NCBI GenBank assembly: GCA_948144175.1
Contig: CANXME010002152.1
Span: 62,001 to 126,000, forward strand
Origin: Closterium sp. NIES-65
Lineage: Eukaryota; Streptophyta; Zygnematophyceae; Desmidiales; Closteriaceae
Direction of reading: 5' to 3'
DNA length: 64,000 bases
This document shows, piece by piece, positions 13,903 through 25,700 of this stretch (position 1 is the stretch's first letter; each line of letters starts with the position of its first letter). Made by a program: the position numbers and the translations under genes. The notes under the pieces are model-generated. The model made no database searches. It saw nothing but the letters and a program-made list of their open reading frames with translations, and was not told where the DNA came from.

Positions 13903-16396
13903 TCAAGAAGTAAGCAAGTGAGGCTCGGTGGGCACAAGGCTGAAGTACCTTGGTGAAGATATGAGCATCGTTGGCCCGAGTGGCCACGTAGGCAAGACGA
14001 AGCTGACCACGCTGCTGCAACTCTCGAGCAAGGAAGTAGCAGAGAGCGATGTGCTTCGTCCTGTGCTCCAATCTATGCTTCTCACACAAGGAAAGCATGG
14101 CCTTGTTGTCGACGTACAGCACAGGAGAGAACGAGGCGACTCTCCCAAGTCGGTCAGCAAGAAAGTCAACCAGCGTAACTCCTGTGCAGCCATGGCCCTT
14201 GCGTAGATCTCAGCCTCACAGCTGGAGCTGAGAACAGAAGACGAGCGGGTAGACCGCCACGAAACAGAACCAGAGCCAAGGCTGAAGGTGTAACCCTGTG
14301 ACGATCGCTGCGTAACCATGTCGTCAACCCAAGAAGCGTCTGCGTGACTAGTTAGGACAACTCGAGCCTGTCCTCCAAGCACGAGCCCCATGCCCGACGC
14401 ACTGCACAAGTAGCGCATCACCCTATTAGCGGCCTTCCAGTGCTCTGGTCGGTGTCTCCCGGGCGCAACGTAGCGTGCCAAGATGCTAAGAGGGTATGCA
14501 AGGTCAGGTCGAGTGCAGGTCATCAGGTACATGAGGCAGCCCACAAGCTCTGGATACGGGCCACTCGGCTCTACGGACACATCCGAAGGCAGAGCTGAGA
14601 GCGAGTGGCGAGTAGGCAGAGGAGTGGGCTGTGGCGAGGAGTACGTGAAGCCGAAGCGCTGAAGGACCTGCTGCACCACGTGTGACTGAGTCAAAGTAAT
14701 GGTGCACTGTGCTCTGTCCCGGGTGATCCGCAATCCAAGATAGCTGCGCAGCTCACCCAGGTCTGTGCACGTGTGTCTCTTGTGCAGCTCTGACTTCACG
14801 TGGGTGAGTCCCTCTGTGTCAGAAGTAGCAAAGACCAAGGGGTCAAAACCCTCGCGGAGCTGGAGACGAGCAGCGGAGATCCAAGGGATCAAAACATCAG
14901 GAACCTCACCCTTGGTGCGCAAGGGGAAGACCGTGGTGTAGCGAGAGTAGTCGTCAACAACCAACAGGAAGTACCGCTCGCAGTCCTATCCACGGATGCG
15001 GGCTGGGCCCCACACGTCCATGTGCAGGGTTTGCAGGGGAGCAGTCGTCAAGGGGAACGAGGAGGAGTGAGGAGCAGCGCGCTGCCGCCCCTCGACACAG
15101 GGAAGGCAGGGAGGGGCAATGGAGGGTGGTAGAGGAGGGAGAACCCTGGGAAGACCAGAGATAAGGACACCGCGGTGCATGCTACGAAGGCGCTGCACCG
15201 AGGGGTGACCAAGACGGTGGTGTCAAATGACGGTCAGGTGCGACAAAGCGCGACACAAGCAAGGGGGCGCTAGCTGGCCTGACACAGACGCAGCGACCTC
15301 AGGGGACACAGTAGTCAGTGTATACAGGCTCGAGCCAGGCGCACGGGTAAACGTGGCCAGGTGCCGGCCCGTCCGGGAGCACGTATAGTGGGTCACGCGC
15401 TGACCTCCAGGAGTGAATTGGTCAACCCACTGGTCCTGGAGGTCAGCTCCACTCACCAAATTAGTAGAGAACGAGGGTAGGTGAAGACCCGACAATGAGT
15501 CAGACGGGACCGCCGAACATGGCAGGACCGTGGAGGAGTGCGCAAGGACTGGGCCCCCAGAGGGGTCTGCCAGGGAGACTACAACCGGCCGACTGAGCGG
15601 CGTGAGTGTGGTGCTGTCGCGAAAGAAGGAGCGGGAAGCACCTGAGTCAAGTGTGAAGGTGTGCAAGGCCTGAGCCGGAGCATTGCCATAGAGAGAAAAC
15701 TCACCAGCACCTGGATTAGTAGACTTACTAGCACCTAGAGCAGCAGTCTCACCAACACCTAGAGCAGGAGACGCACTAGCACCTAGAGCAGCAGCCTCAC
15801 CAGCACCTAGAGCAGCAGACTCTATACCTGGGCCAGGCGGTACACATAGGTAACAGGCACCCGCAGCACTAATAGGCAATGCATACATGGCTGTGAGAAT
15901 AGCATCATAGTCAAGAGCAAAGATATCGACCCTCTGCCTAAGTAGCTGCAGACAAGTGGGGAGCTCAGACTCGTCGCCAAACTCGGTACGCCAAGCGTCG
16001 CTCAGACGAGCGAAGGAGCAAGACTGTGTGTGACCAACCGTCCCGCAAGCCTGACCAACCCGATCACCTGTGCGAATGACGCACGGGCAGCGAACGGTAC
16101 TCCGAGACCCTCTACTCTAAGCGTACCACTCACGAAGCTGCTGGGGTGTAAGTGCCTCTCGCGGACGCCGCTGCAGCTACATCTGGCCACTGCCAGAAGC
16201 TCCCAACCGATCACCTCCAGGGAGACTGCCATGACGGCCACCGCCACAACCCCAACTAGCGTACCACTCATGAAGCTGCTGGGGCGTGAGGGACTCGCGC
16301 GGACGTCGCTGGAGCTGCATCTGACCACCGGCAGTAGCAGCAGTAATAATAGTAACAGCAGTAGGAGCAGTAGCAGCAGTAGTAGCGCGGGAAGGG
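13903..16396 (-). pseudogene. Element I Gag-Pol remnant with integrase-RT fusion deletion
   Basis: Sense order is right to left. A gag end with the LTPQQLHEWY motif is partly duplicated: 16121-16258 recurs as 16259-16396, period 138. A protease (LDSGASRSFF, near 15645) and GAG-pre-integrase follow, then the start of integrase (HMDVWGP, VVDDYSRYTT). Near 14850 the integrase segment ARLQLRE joins directly to the RT segment LVFATSDTEGL, so the integrase end, the linker and the RT palm up to YVDD are gone. RNase H follows, with a frameshift near 14130. Stops include a TGA in place of Trp in LWHHRLGHP (near 15223) and a TAG in place of Gln in RGQGQERYF (near 14983). This is a dead copy. Confidence 0.88.
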
Positions 16397-16969
16397 CAAT
16401 GCAGCTCAGTAGAGCAGGGCGGCACACCCTGGCAACGCGACGCGGCTCGGCTGGGAGGCTCGGCTCGGCAGAGCGGCGCGGCTCGGCTGAGCGGCGCGGC
16501 TCAGCTGGGCGGCGCGGCTCGGCTGGCAGGCAGGCGCGGCAGGCAGGCTGGCGCAGCAGCACACTAGTAAGGCAGGCGCGCGGGAAGCACGGGTAGGGCA
16601 GGTGCTCGCCAGGGGCAGGTAGGGCAGGCGCTCGACGAGCGAGTAGGGCCGGCGCTCGACGGGCGAGCAGGGCCGGCGCTCGGCGGGCGGCGGCAAGGTA
16701 GGCGCACGACGGCAGCGACGGCAGGGCAGGGCCGCGTCGGCGGCATGGCAGGGCCGGGAGTAGGGCAGGGCAGGGCCGTGACAACGGCAGGTCGGGGTCG
16801 CGTCGGCGGCAGGGCGGGGCCACGTCAGCGGCAGGGAGGGGTCGCGATAGCGGCAGGGCGGGGCCGCGACAGCGGCAGGGCGTCGCCGCGACAGCTGCTG
16901 CAGGGTAGGGGCGCGACCGCGGCAAGGCAGGGCCGCGACGGCGGTAGGGCAAAGCCGCGACAGCGGTTG
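16397..16969 (-). repeat. GC-rich leader of element I
   Basis: Short GC-rich repeats (GCGGCTCGGCTGAGCGGC type near 16440-16530, GCAGGGCCGCGAC type near 16740-16960), like the leaders of C and D. Gag start, primer site and 5' LTR are missing. Confidence 0.7.
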
Positions 16970-18302
16970 ACTTGTTTGTCATTGTCACCTCCTCCGCGCG
17001 ATTTCGCCCACTTCTGTTGCTGTCGCTGATGCTTCGACGCAACATAGTTGACTTGAGGTAGAAGCTGCTCCTTGCGCCGCTCGGATTCAAGTGCGAACTC
17101 CTCTTCAATGATGTAGCTCGAAAGCGTATCCTCGTCGAGCTCTTCCCGCACACCTGGGAGTTTCACCATGCGTCGAAGGAGATTGTAGCTTGCAGGCAGA
17201 CCTTTGATGACATGTGTGACGTACGAAGACATTGAGTAGTCCACGCCAGCCATCCGCAGATCTGCAAGAATCTGTTGTGCGCGATTGCAGTATGCGGTTG
17301 CGCTTTCGCGCTCCCTTATCTCCAGATTTGTCAGCCGTTGCTCCAGCTGGCCGATGTAAAGATCATCCGTTGCTTTGTAGGTCTTCATAATGAATTGCCA
17401 AGCTTGAAAACCAGCGTCCACCCGGAGACGGCATGGCTTCATTGCAACTTGGACGACCGGCGAGCAACATCTTGAGATGACCATAAACGTCAACAGCTGT
17501 GTGGAATGAAACTGTGCGCGTCGCTCAGCGTCATCTTCAGGCGGCACCTCCACCGTGTCGTCAACGAACTTCTTCAGCTCCGCGATCTCCAACTGCGGTT
17601 CAATAGACTCGACCCAGGTTGTCAAGTCATGACGCCCTTCAAGTAGTTTTGGCACGACGATCTTGTCGGGCGAGAACTTGAAGTATCCGTATTCCGGAGC
17701 AATTCCACCATCGCGTACGGTTGACGCATTTGCCGTCCAAGAGGGTCCGCCACCACTTGGTCGTGAAGGTTGCGACGACCATGCGCGTCACTACGCACAC
17801 TCGCTGCAGCGGCTGACAGAAGGATTTGCGCTTGCGTTCCACCGACGCTCGCGGTGTGCACTATGACGGCTCCTCGTAGTTCACCGCGCGTCACTCTTGC
17901 GCCTTCATTGCCATCGATGTTGACGTTTTCGCCTTCAGCACTAGGAGAAGCGGACTCAATTTCCGCCTCAGCGCGAGGAGGTGGGTGATCGCGAGCCCAC
18001 GTCAAAGGAGCTCTTTCGATCATCAACTCCAGATTTGCATCGCTGATTTCGCCACGACTGTGGCGCTCCCTCGAAGCAGCGACCTGCGCCTCCAGGTCCA
18101 TGACTTTCGTAGTGGCGCCCTCGCCAACCATATGGAATCGAAGTGGCTGCTGGCTCAAGGTTGACAACTTCGTCAATCGTATTCGAGGCTATCTGAAGTT
18201 CACGTATGCGTCCACGCTCACCGCACCATGCGGAGAATAGGCGATTAAGGGAGAGACTAGGCGCAGAGCTGCACGATCGAAGAGTGAAGTGCGATGTTTC
18301 CA
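16970..18302 (-). pseudogene. Gag fragment of a separate Copia family (K)
   Basis: The minus strand encodes an UBN2-type Copia gag, clearest at 17655-16975: KLLEGRHDLTTW, QAWQFIMKTYKATD, QLEQRLTNLEIRERES, VIKGLPASYN. It stops matching at GGGDNDKQVN, just before where a zinc knuckle would be expected, and the leader repeats of element I begin there. An N-terminal part (about 18176-17700: RGEISDANLELMIERAP and more) is in another frame, so there is at least one indel near 17690. Protease and pol are not present. Either element I inserted here and lost its end, or a deletion joined the two. No LTR is recognised for K. The 288 bases up to 18590 hold no gene, only a few GAGAACGTTC-like short repeats near 18480. 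Confidence 0.75.
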
Positions 18303-18590
18303 TGTACGGACTTGTTAGAAATCGGATACTGGTATTTGGAAAACAGCATTTTTAGTTCAAACAGCAATAGGCTTGGTATCCAGTAACGAAAGGAAAGTAA
18401 TTGATTAATTGATAGATTACAACAAATACAACATGAACCTTATACGAAACATAGTGACGTGTGCGAGAACGTTCTACGAGAACGTTGTCCATAAAGAACG
18501 TTGTTCAAGGAGAACGTGCAAGCACCTACTCTAGTATGCGGTTCCAGGTTGGCACTGCCAGGTGAAAATACCATCAGGTGAAAATACAGT

Positions 18591-18604
18591 TGTTGGGAAC
18601 AATA
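18591..18604 (+). repeat. 5' LTR of B, first 14 bp (cut by A)
   Basis: TGTTGGGAACAATA, the start of the B LTR. Element A begins at the next base and CAATA is repeated after A at 26177-26181. Confidence 0.93.
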
Positions 18605-18739
18605 TGTCAGAACATTATATAGCTTATACTGTTGTGTAGGCTATAGTGGGGTATCCCATAGGGGGTACAACCCAATTAGGGTTTGCTATTTGTACTCACT
18701 TCACTCATAGTTCAATTCATTCTCGTTCAGTTCTTCTCA
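18605..18739 (+). repeat. 5' LTR of element A
   Basis: 135 bp, TGTCAGAACATT to TTCTTCTCA. Two differences from 26042-26176. Confidence 0.96.
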
Positions 18740-18841
18740 TGGTATCGAGCAGGTTCCCCTGTGGGAACTGCGCCTATACCCACCACCTGAAAAAAAAAAT
18801 TTCCTGCCCGAAGCGCACTCATCCCGAGTCGCGCCTCGGGC
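18740..18841 (+). promoter_or_regulatory. Primer-binding site and two leader hairpins, element A
   Basis: TGGTATCGAGC (18740-18750) abuts the LTR and resembles the initiator-Met primer site. A hairpin GTTCCC-CTGT-GGGAAC follows at 18753-18768. After an A-run (18790-18799) comes a longer-range pair GCCCGA (18806-18811) with TCGGGC (18836-18841). The same layout occurs in C, D and E. Confidence 0.65.
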
Positions 18842-18949
18842 CACTCCTTCCCCGAGCCGCCCTAGCGGCCGGCCTTACCCTCGCGGCCCCGCTACCCAGT
18901 GAACGCGGCCCCGCCGCCCTTCTCAGGCGGCCCTCGCCGCCCTTACTCA

Positions 18950-19620
18950 CGCGGCTCCGCCGCCTCTGATCACGCGGCCCCGCCGCCCCTGCTACGCGGC
19001 CCCGCCGCCCCTGCTACGCGGCCCCGCCACCCCTGCTACGCGGCCCCGCCGCCCCTTACTACGCGCGGCCCCGCCGTCCCTACTACGCCGGCCCCGCCGC
19101 CCCTGCTACGCGGCCCTCGCCGCCTTGCTCACGCGGCCCCGCCGCCCCTATTACGCGGCCCCGCCGCCCCTGCTACGCGGCCTCGCCGCCCCTGCTACGT
19201 GGCCCCACCGTCCCTGCTACGCGGCCCCGCCGTCCCTGCTACGCGGCCCCGCCGCCCCTGCTACGCGGCCCCGCCGTCCCTGCTACTCCGGCCCCGCCGT
19301 CCCTGCTACGCCGGCCCCGCCGTCCCTGCAACGCGGCCCCGCCGCCCCTGCTACGCCGGCCCCGCCGCCCCTGCTACGCGGCCCAGCCGCCCCTATTCCG
19401 CGGCCCCGCCGCCCCTGCAACGCCGGCCCCGCCGCCCCTGCTACGCGGCCCCGCCGCCCCTGCTACGCGGCCCCGCCGCCCCTGCTACGCGGCCCCGCCG
19501 CCCCTACTACGCGGCCCCGCCGTCCCTGCTACGCGGCCCCGCCGTCCCTGACGATCACAGCCCTGCCGCCCCTGGTCTCGCGGCCCCGCCGCCCTAACGC
19601 TCACAGCCCCGCCGCCCCTT
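18950..19620 (+). repeat. 22-bp GC tandem-repeat leader of element A
   Basis: About 30 copies of CTACGCGGCCCCGCCGCCCCTG and variants. Each contains GCGGC-CCC-GCCGC, a short self-complementary stem. A second GC region with CGAGCCGCC repeats runs to about 19860. Pro/Arg-rich frames here are shadows of the repeat. Confidence 0.92.
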
Positions 19621-19921
19621 GCTCTCGCGCCGCCCAACTGCAGCAGCCAAGCCGCCCACCTGCAGCAGCCAAGCCGCCGGACCACCGAGCAGCAGTGCAG
19701 CCGAGCCGCCCTGCACCCGAGCCGCCCGGCAGCCGAGCCGCCCTACACCCGAGCCGCCCTGCCGCCGAGCCGCCCAGGAGCCGAGCCGCCCAGTAGCCGA
19801 GTCGCTGAGTCGCCGAGCCACCCTTCTGCAGAGCTGCCCGACCTGCCCTGCCCGGTGAGCACAGTATTGCTGTCATTGCGTGCACTTCCCCTACTGCTTG
19901 CACTGCTTCGCTGTCGTCTTC

Positions 19922-20957
19922 ATGGCTACCCCTAGTGTCCTAGCTTTTGACGCTGAGGGTTGAGCCATTGACTTTGAGGTCTGGGTCGACGACCTGCAGC
20001 TGTTCTTGCAGTGCGATAGGGCGGACGGTCTTTCTCTCTTTCACCTCACCTCTGGCGCCTCCCCTGCCCCTACTGCCGATGCTGACGCAGCTGTTCGCTC
20101 TCAGTGGGCCACCCGCGATGCTGCTGCACGTCTTGCTGTGCGTCGCCACCTCCCTACCACTGAGCGCGCGCACTTTAGTCAGTACAAGAGTGCTCAGACC
20201 TTGTACGACGCTGTAGTTGCGCGCTACTCTTCCCCTGCCACTACTGCACTGAGCCGCCTCATGCTACCGTTCCTCTTTCCTGACCTCACTGCCTTTCCCA
20301 CTGTCGCTGACCTCGTTACGCACCTCCGCACTAGTGATGCTCGCTACCGCGCTGCCCTTCCTGCTGAGTTCTGCGCCAAGAACCCCCCCCCCATGTACAT
20401 CACTCTCTACTACGTAGTCGCACGCCTCCCTGACTCCCTTCGAGTAGTCAGGGACCACTTTCTCTCAGTCTGTCCCACCACCCTCACTGTCGACCTCCTC
20501 GAGAAGGCCCTCCTAGCGGCGGAGAAGAGCATCGTCGCTGTAGGAGCTTCTCGTGGTGACCCTCGCACCCCCATTTTTTTAGGGGTGCTCTCCTTCCCCC
20601 CTGCTACCCTCTGTTGCCTCTGCTGCTGCTGCCGACCTGCTTGGTCTTGAGTCGGTCGGCGCGGCGTCTGCCCCTAGTGGGAGACGCCGCTCAGGCAAGG
20701 GCAAGGGGGGCAAGGGCGCGGGTGGAGCTGGAGGGGGCGGTGGAGGTGGCGGTGGAGGCGGCGGAGGGACTAGGGGTGGCGGCGGGGGTGGTGGCGGAGG
20801 CGGTGGTGGTGGAGGCAGCGGCGGAGGAGGCGGCGGTGGTGGCGGCGGCGGTGGGAGTGGTGGCGGCGGTGGAGGCGGAGGAGGAGGAGGTGTTGGCGGA
20901 GGAGGTGGAGCTGGTTGAGGTGGTGCCCCGCAGCGGAGCGGCGCTGGTAGTGGCCAG

Positions 20958-20998
<41 letters not shown>

Positions 20999-21659
20999 TT
21001 CGCGGGACATCCCTCCGCCCCAGCAGCTCCGTGAGTGGTACACTCGGCGTCAGAGGGGTGGGGGTACTGGTCCGTGCACCTACGTCCTTCGTTACGGTGA
21101 CCGCGCGGGTGAGCAGTGTGGGGGTGCCCACCCCACCCCGCGCTGCTTTGGCCGCCTGATGGACGCTTGGCGTCAACAGTTCCCCAAGGCTAGTGAGATT
21201 CCCCGCTGGGATGAGCTTTCTAGGGCTGGTGTAGCGATCTTTGATCTTGACTTTGATGCTATCCTTGCTGCTATGTATGCTGTGACTATTAGTGAGGAGG
21301 GTGACTGTTACCGGTGTTTCCCGCCCGACCCGGGCATTGGTACTACTGCGCTAGGTGCTTGTGAGACTGCTGCTCTAGGTGCCAGTGCGTCTGCGCTCTC
21401 AGGTACTGGTGAGGCTGCGCTCTCAGGTACTGCGTCGGCTTCGGCCTCCCTCACTTTCACCCTTGACTCCGAGGCTTCTCGCTCCTTGTTTCGAGACCGC
21501 ACCACACTCACGCCGCTTGGTCGGCCGGTTGCAGTCTCCCTGGCTGACCCCTCTAGGGGCCCTGTCCTCTTGACTTTTCCACTGTCCTCCCGTGTCCGGC
21601 TGCCCCCTCGGGCACCCTGTCTGGTCTGTACCTTCCCTCGTTCTCGACGAACTTGGTGA
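19922..21659 (+). pseudogene. Element A Gag and protease
   Basis: Starts MATPSVLAFDAEG at 19922. A TGA at 19961-19963 replaces the Arg codon in DAEGRAIDFEVW. The C-run at 20383-20392 has ten C and keeps the NPPPMYITLYYVV frame open, unlike C, D and E, which have eleven. An extra T in the T-run near 20574-20580 shifts the frame before SPLLPSVASA. A Gly-rich tract (20720-20915), a TGA near 20917 (for CGA Arg), a poly-Gln run (about 20961-20996) and the zinc knuckle CTYVLRYGDRAGEQCGGAHPTPRC are all readable. The protease has LDSEASRSLF near 21464, where sisters have LDSGASR, so its active-site Gly is lost. Another base is missing near 21570. Not functional. Confidence 0.9.
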
Positions 21660-22735
21660 GTGGTGCGGGCCTGCAGGATACGGGGGTTCACCAGTTCACT
21701 CCTACGAGTCAGCGGGTGACCCACTGCACGGACCCACGCACAGGCCGGCACCTGGCCACGTTCTCTCGTCGGCCGGGGTCGAGCCTCTACACCCTAACCA
21801 CTGAGTCTCCTCCTGTCCCTGCGTCTGGTCAGGTCGCTGCGTCAGGTCAGGTGTTTGCTGCTGCGTCCCGGTCTGGCCCTGAGTCTGCCCCCTGTTCGTG
21901 TCGCCTCCTGTCTCACGAGACTCTCCTGTGGCACCACCGTCTTGGCCACCCCTCCTTGCCCCGTCTTCGGGGCATGGCTTCCCGTGTCCTTGTCTCTGGT
22001 CTTCCCCAGTCTCTCCCTCCCCTTCCTTCGGGACCAGGACCTTCCTGTGTCCCCTGTGTCGAGGGGCGCCTCAGGGCTGCTCCTCACTCCTCCCAGTTTC
22101 CCCCGACAGAGGCTCCTCTGCAGACACTTCACATGGACGTGTGGGGCCCAGCCCCCGTCCGTGGGCAGGGTCACGAGCGCTACTTCCTGTTGGTGGTTGA
22201 CGACTACTCGCGTTACACCACACTCTTCCCCTTGCGCAGCAAGGGTGCTATCACTGAGGTGCTGATCGACTGGATCCACGAGGCTCGTCTCCAGCTCAGG
22301 AGGAGCTTTGGCTCGGACTTTCCTGTTCTGCGTCTGCACTCTGACCGAGGTGGGGAGTTCTCCTCTCGCCTTCTGCGAGACTACTGTCGTGCACAGGGGA
22401 TCCGCCAGACCTTTACGCTTCCGGACTCTCCACAGCAAAATGGGATTGCTGAGCGCCGCATTGGCATGGTCATGGATGTCGCTCGTACGTCCATGATGCA
22501 TGCGGCAGCCCCCCATTTTCTGTGGCCGTTTGCGGTTCGGTACGCGGCGCATCAGCTCAACCTTCACCCCAGGGTCTCTCGGCCTGCGATGTCCCCAGCC
22601 TTGCTGTGGACGGGGAAGGTTGGCGATGCGTCTGCGTTCCATGTCTTGGGATCTCGTGCGTTTGTCCGCGACTTGTCTGCGGACAAGCTGTCCCCTCGTA
22701 CTGCTCCCTGTGTCTTCCTTGGCTTCCCCCCCTGA
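21653..22735 (+). pseudogene. Element A GAG-pre-integrase and integrase
   Basis: Open for 360 codons. GAG-pre-integrase domain with WHHRLGHPSLPRL and CVPCVEGRLR (zinc ligands His/His/Cys/Cys), then the integrase core with HMDVWGP, the HSDRGGEF Asp, and Glu in SPQQNGIAERR. It continues through HFLWPFAVRYAAHQLN. It ends at a TGA created by an extra C in the run near 22727-22732 in the CVFLGFP segment; sister D reads on as GFPTDAPGWQFYH. It would otherwise be continuous with the following segment. Confidence 0.92.
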
Positions 22736-22736
22736 A

Positions 22737-25700
22737 GCTCCAGGGTGGCAGTTCTACCACCCCTCCTCTCGTCGTGTTCTGTCCTCCCAGGACGTCACGT
22801 TCGACGAGTCAGTCCCCTTCTACCGCCTCTTCCCCTACCGCACTCCTTCCCTCCCCCCGCCGCCGGACTTCCTTGTGCCGGTTCCCCCCCCGGTAGACCC
22901 CCTCCCCCCTCAAGTTCCTGCCCCCTCAGGTGTTTCCCAGGTAGACGCAGTTGTCCTGGTCGAGGTTACTGGTGACTCTGGTGCTGCTGCGGGTGCTGAG
23001 CCTGGGGGTGCTGACTCTGGGGGTGCTGTGCGCGGGGGTTCCGAGCCTGGGGGTGCCGAGCCTGGAGGCGCTGCTACTGGGGGTGCTGAGCCTGGGGGTG
23101 CTGCTGCTGAGGGTGCTGAGCCTGGGGGTGCTAAGCCGGGGGGTGCGGTACCTAGAGCTGCTGAGCTAGGGGGTGCTGAGTCTGGGGGTGCTGAGTCTGG
23201 AGCTGCTGAGCTTGGGGGTGCTGCGTCTGGAGCTGCTGAGCCTCGAGGTGCTGAGTCTAGGGGTACTGCGCCTGGAGCTGCTGAGCCTAGGGTTTCTCCT
23301 GGTGCTCCGTCTTGGCAGGAGCCCCTCTCTCCATAGGAGCTGCGCGAGTGGTTTGCTCGCCGGTGGAGGCGTTCTACTGGAGCTGAAGCTTCCTCGACCG
23401 TCGGGGGTGCTGGTGCCGCCGGTCCCGCAGCTGCTGGGCCTGCGGGTCCTACTAGAGCTGGAGCTGCTGAGGGTGTTGGTGCTGAGACTACTACTGTCTG
23501 TCGTGGCGGAGGTCCTGCTGCTGGAGGTGTTGGTGGTGCTGGTGCTGCCGCTGAGGGTGCTGGTGCTGTCCCTGCTGAGTCTGGAGTTGCCGCGCGGCCT
23601 TGGCCGTACTTCGTTCCGCTCCTGCAGCAGGTTCTTGGTCTTTCTCCTTCTTTAGAGTGTCCACAGCCTGTCCAGTCGCAGTCATTGTTGGAGGCTTCCT
23701 CCCCACTGCCTGCTCCCTCTCCTTACACTGGTCCTACTGGGGGTCTTGCTGAGCGTCGTGAGCCTGCGTCTCGTCCCGCGTCGCCTGTTCGTGCTGCTCG
23801 CGCTAGTGGTCGCGGTTCGCGTCAGCGTCCTCCTCCGGTCCCTGGCACGCACCGGATGTCTTTGCGTCCGTCCACTGCTCCTCTGCGTGCCCCTTTGCCT
23901 TCTCCTCCTGAGTCCTCTCTTCCTACGCTTGCCGACCCTGAGTCAGACTCCCTTCGTGCTGCCAGTCCTACTGTCACGCGTCTGCTTGCTACTGTCGTCA
24001 CTGACCCCTCTTTTGAGTCCGCTGCTGCGTCTGCTCTTGTCGCTGAGCTCGTCGACTTTGCTGCTCGCTGTCGTCTAGACTATGCTGCCAGTCTTGTTGC
24101 TGAGTCTGCGTCTGTGTGTCCTCCGTCCGTCGGGGGTGAGTGTGCTCTTGGCACGGACGTCCTTGAGGACAGGCAGGAGGAGTTCCAGTGTCTGGCTGCT
24201 GCTTCACCTCATCTCGCGTCTGTACTGCTTGCTCCTGAGGGAGACCCGGATGCACTAGACATCCCGACTCCGCGCTCTTACGCGGAGGCCGTAGAGGGTC
24301 CCTACTCCTCTCAGTGGCAGGCAGCTATGGATGCAAAGATGGCTTCCTGGAAGTCCACAGGCACCTACGTTGACGAGGTTCCCCCTCCTGGGGCGAACAT
24401 CGTCAGTGGCATGTGGATCTTCAGGGTGAAGCAGCCGCCTGGCTCTCCACCTGTCTTCAAGACGCGGTACGTTGCTCGTGGCTTCAGTCAGCGGCAGGGA
24501 GTTGACTACTTTCAGACCTTCTCTCCCACCCCGAAGATGACCACTCTTCGGGTGCTGCTACACATAGCCGCTCAGCGCGACTACGAGCTTCACTCTCTCG
24601 ACTTCAGCACTGCGTTCTTGCAGGGTAGCCTGCACGAGGAGATCTGGCTGCGCCGTCCACCTGGCTTCACTGGGACTTTCCCTCCTGGCACCCAGTGGAG
24701 CCTCCGACGGCCAGTCTACGGTCTCCGCGAGGCACCGCGTAAGTGGCACGACACACCAAGGACTACGCTTGCGGCTCTTGGGTTTGCTCCTTCTACTGCT
24801 GACCCGTCGTTGTTTCTGCGCACCGACACTTCTCTGCCGCCGTTCTACATCCTCGTGTACGTCGACGACTTGGTCTTTGCCACAGCGGACACTGCTGGAC
24901 TCGCCTACATGAAGTACGAGCTGCTGAAGAGACACAGGTGCACAGACCTGGGTGAAATGCGCAGCTATCTTGGCTTGCAGATCACTCGGGACAGAGCACA
25001 CCGCACCATTACCTTGACTCAGTCACACATGGTGCAGCAGGTCCTTCAGCGCTTCGGCTTCACGTACTCCTCGCCTCAGGCCACTCCTCTGCCTACTCGC
25101 CACTCGCTCTCAGCTCTGCCTTCGGATGAGTCCGTAGAGTCGAGTGGCCCGTACCCAGAGCTTGTTGGCTGCCTCATGTACCTGACGACCTGCACACGGC
25201 CTGACCTTGCATACCCTCTTAGCATTCTTGCACGCTATGATGCTCTTGGGAGACACCAACCAGAGCACATGGCTGCAGCGAAGAGGGTGTTGCGCTACCT
25301 GTGCAGTACGTCGGGCATGGGGCTAGTGCTTGGAGGGCGGAGTCCAGTGGTCCTTACGGGACACGCGGACGCTTCTTGGGCTGACGACCAGGCTACGCAG
25401 CGGTCATCACAGGGTTACACCTTCAGCCTTGGTTCCGGCTCTGTCTCGTGGCGGGCTACTCGCTCGTCTTCGGTTCTCAGCTCTAGTTGTGAGGCTGAGA
25501 TCTACGCAGGGGCCATGGCTGCACAGGAGCTTCGCTGGCTCACCTACCTGCTGACTGACCTTGGAGAGCCGCCTTGTTCTCCTCCAGTGCTGTACGTAGA
25601 CAACAAGGCCATGCTGGCCTTGTGTCGAGAGCAGCGTCTGGAGCACAGAACGAAGCACATTGCTCTTCGCTACTTCCTTGCTCGTGAGCTACAGCAGCGT

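Larger units (their letters stand above)
4511..16970 (-). mobile_element. Copia element I, 5'-truncated, split by element H
   Basis: Minus-strand Copia copy. Its 3' LTR is 4511-4640 and is followed by the conserved polypurine-tract region (CCCCCGTAGG, 4642-4651). H is inserted at 4739. The sequence resumes at 13772: joining 4640-4738 to 13772 onward restores the 3' untranslated region seen in D and F. Coding remnants lie at 13903-16396 and the GC-rich leader at 16397-16969. No 5' LTR, primer-binding site or gag start is visible, so the 5' end was deleted or lost where it meets gag fragment K at about 16970. The right boundary is approximate. Confidence 0.75.

Noticed and set aside
18899..19796. 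Long Pro/Ala/Arg-rich frames in the GC leaders (also 37472-38560, 43727-44793, 62283-63150)
   Set aside because: They follow the tandem repeat in every frame and on both strands and lie between the primer site and the gag start. No sign of a protein.
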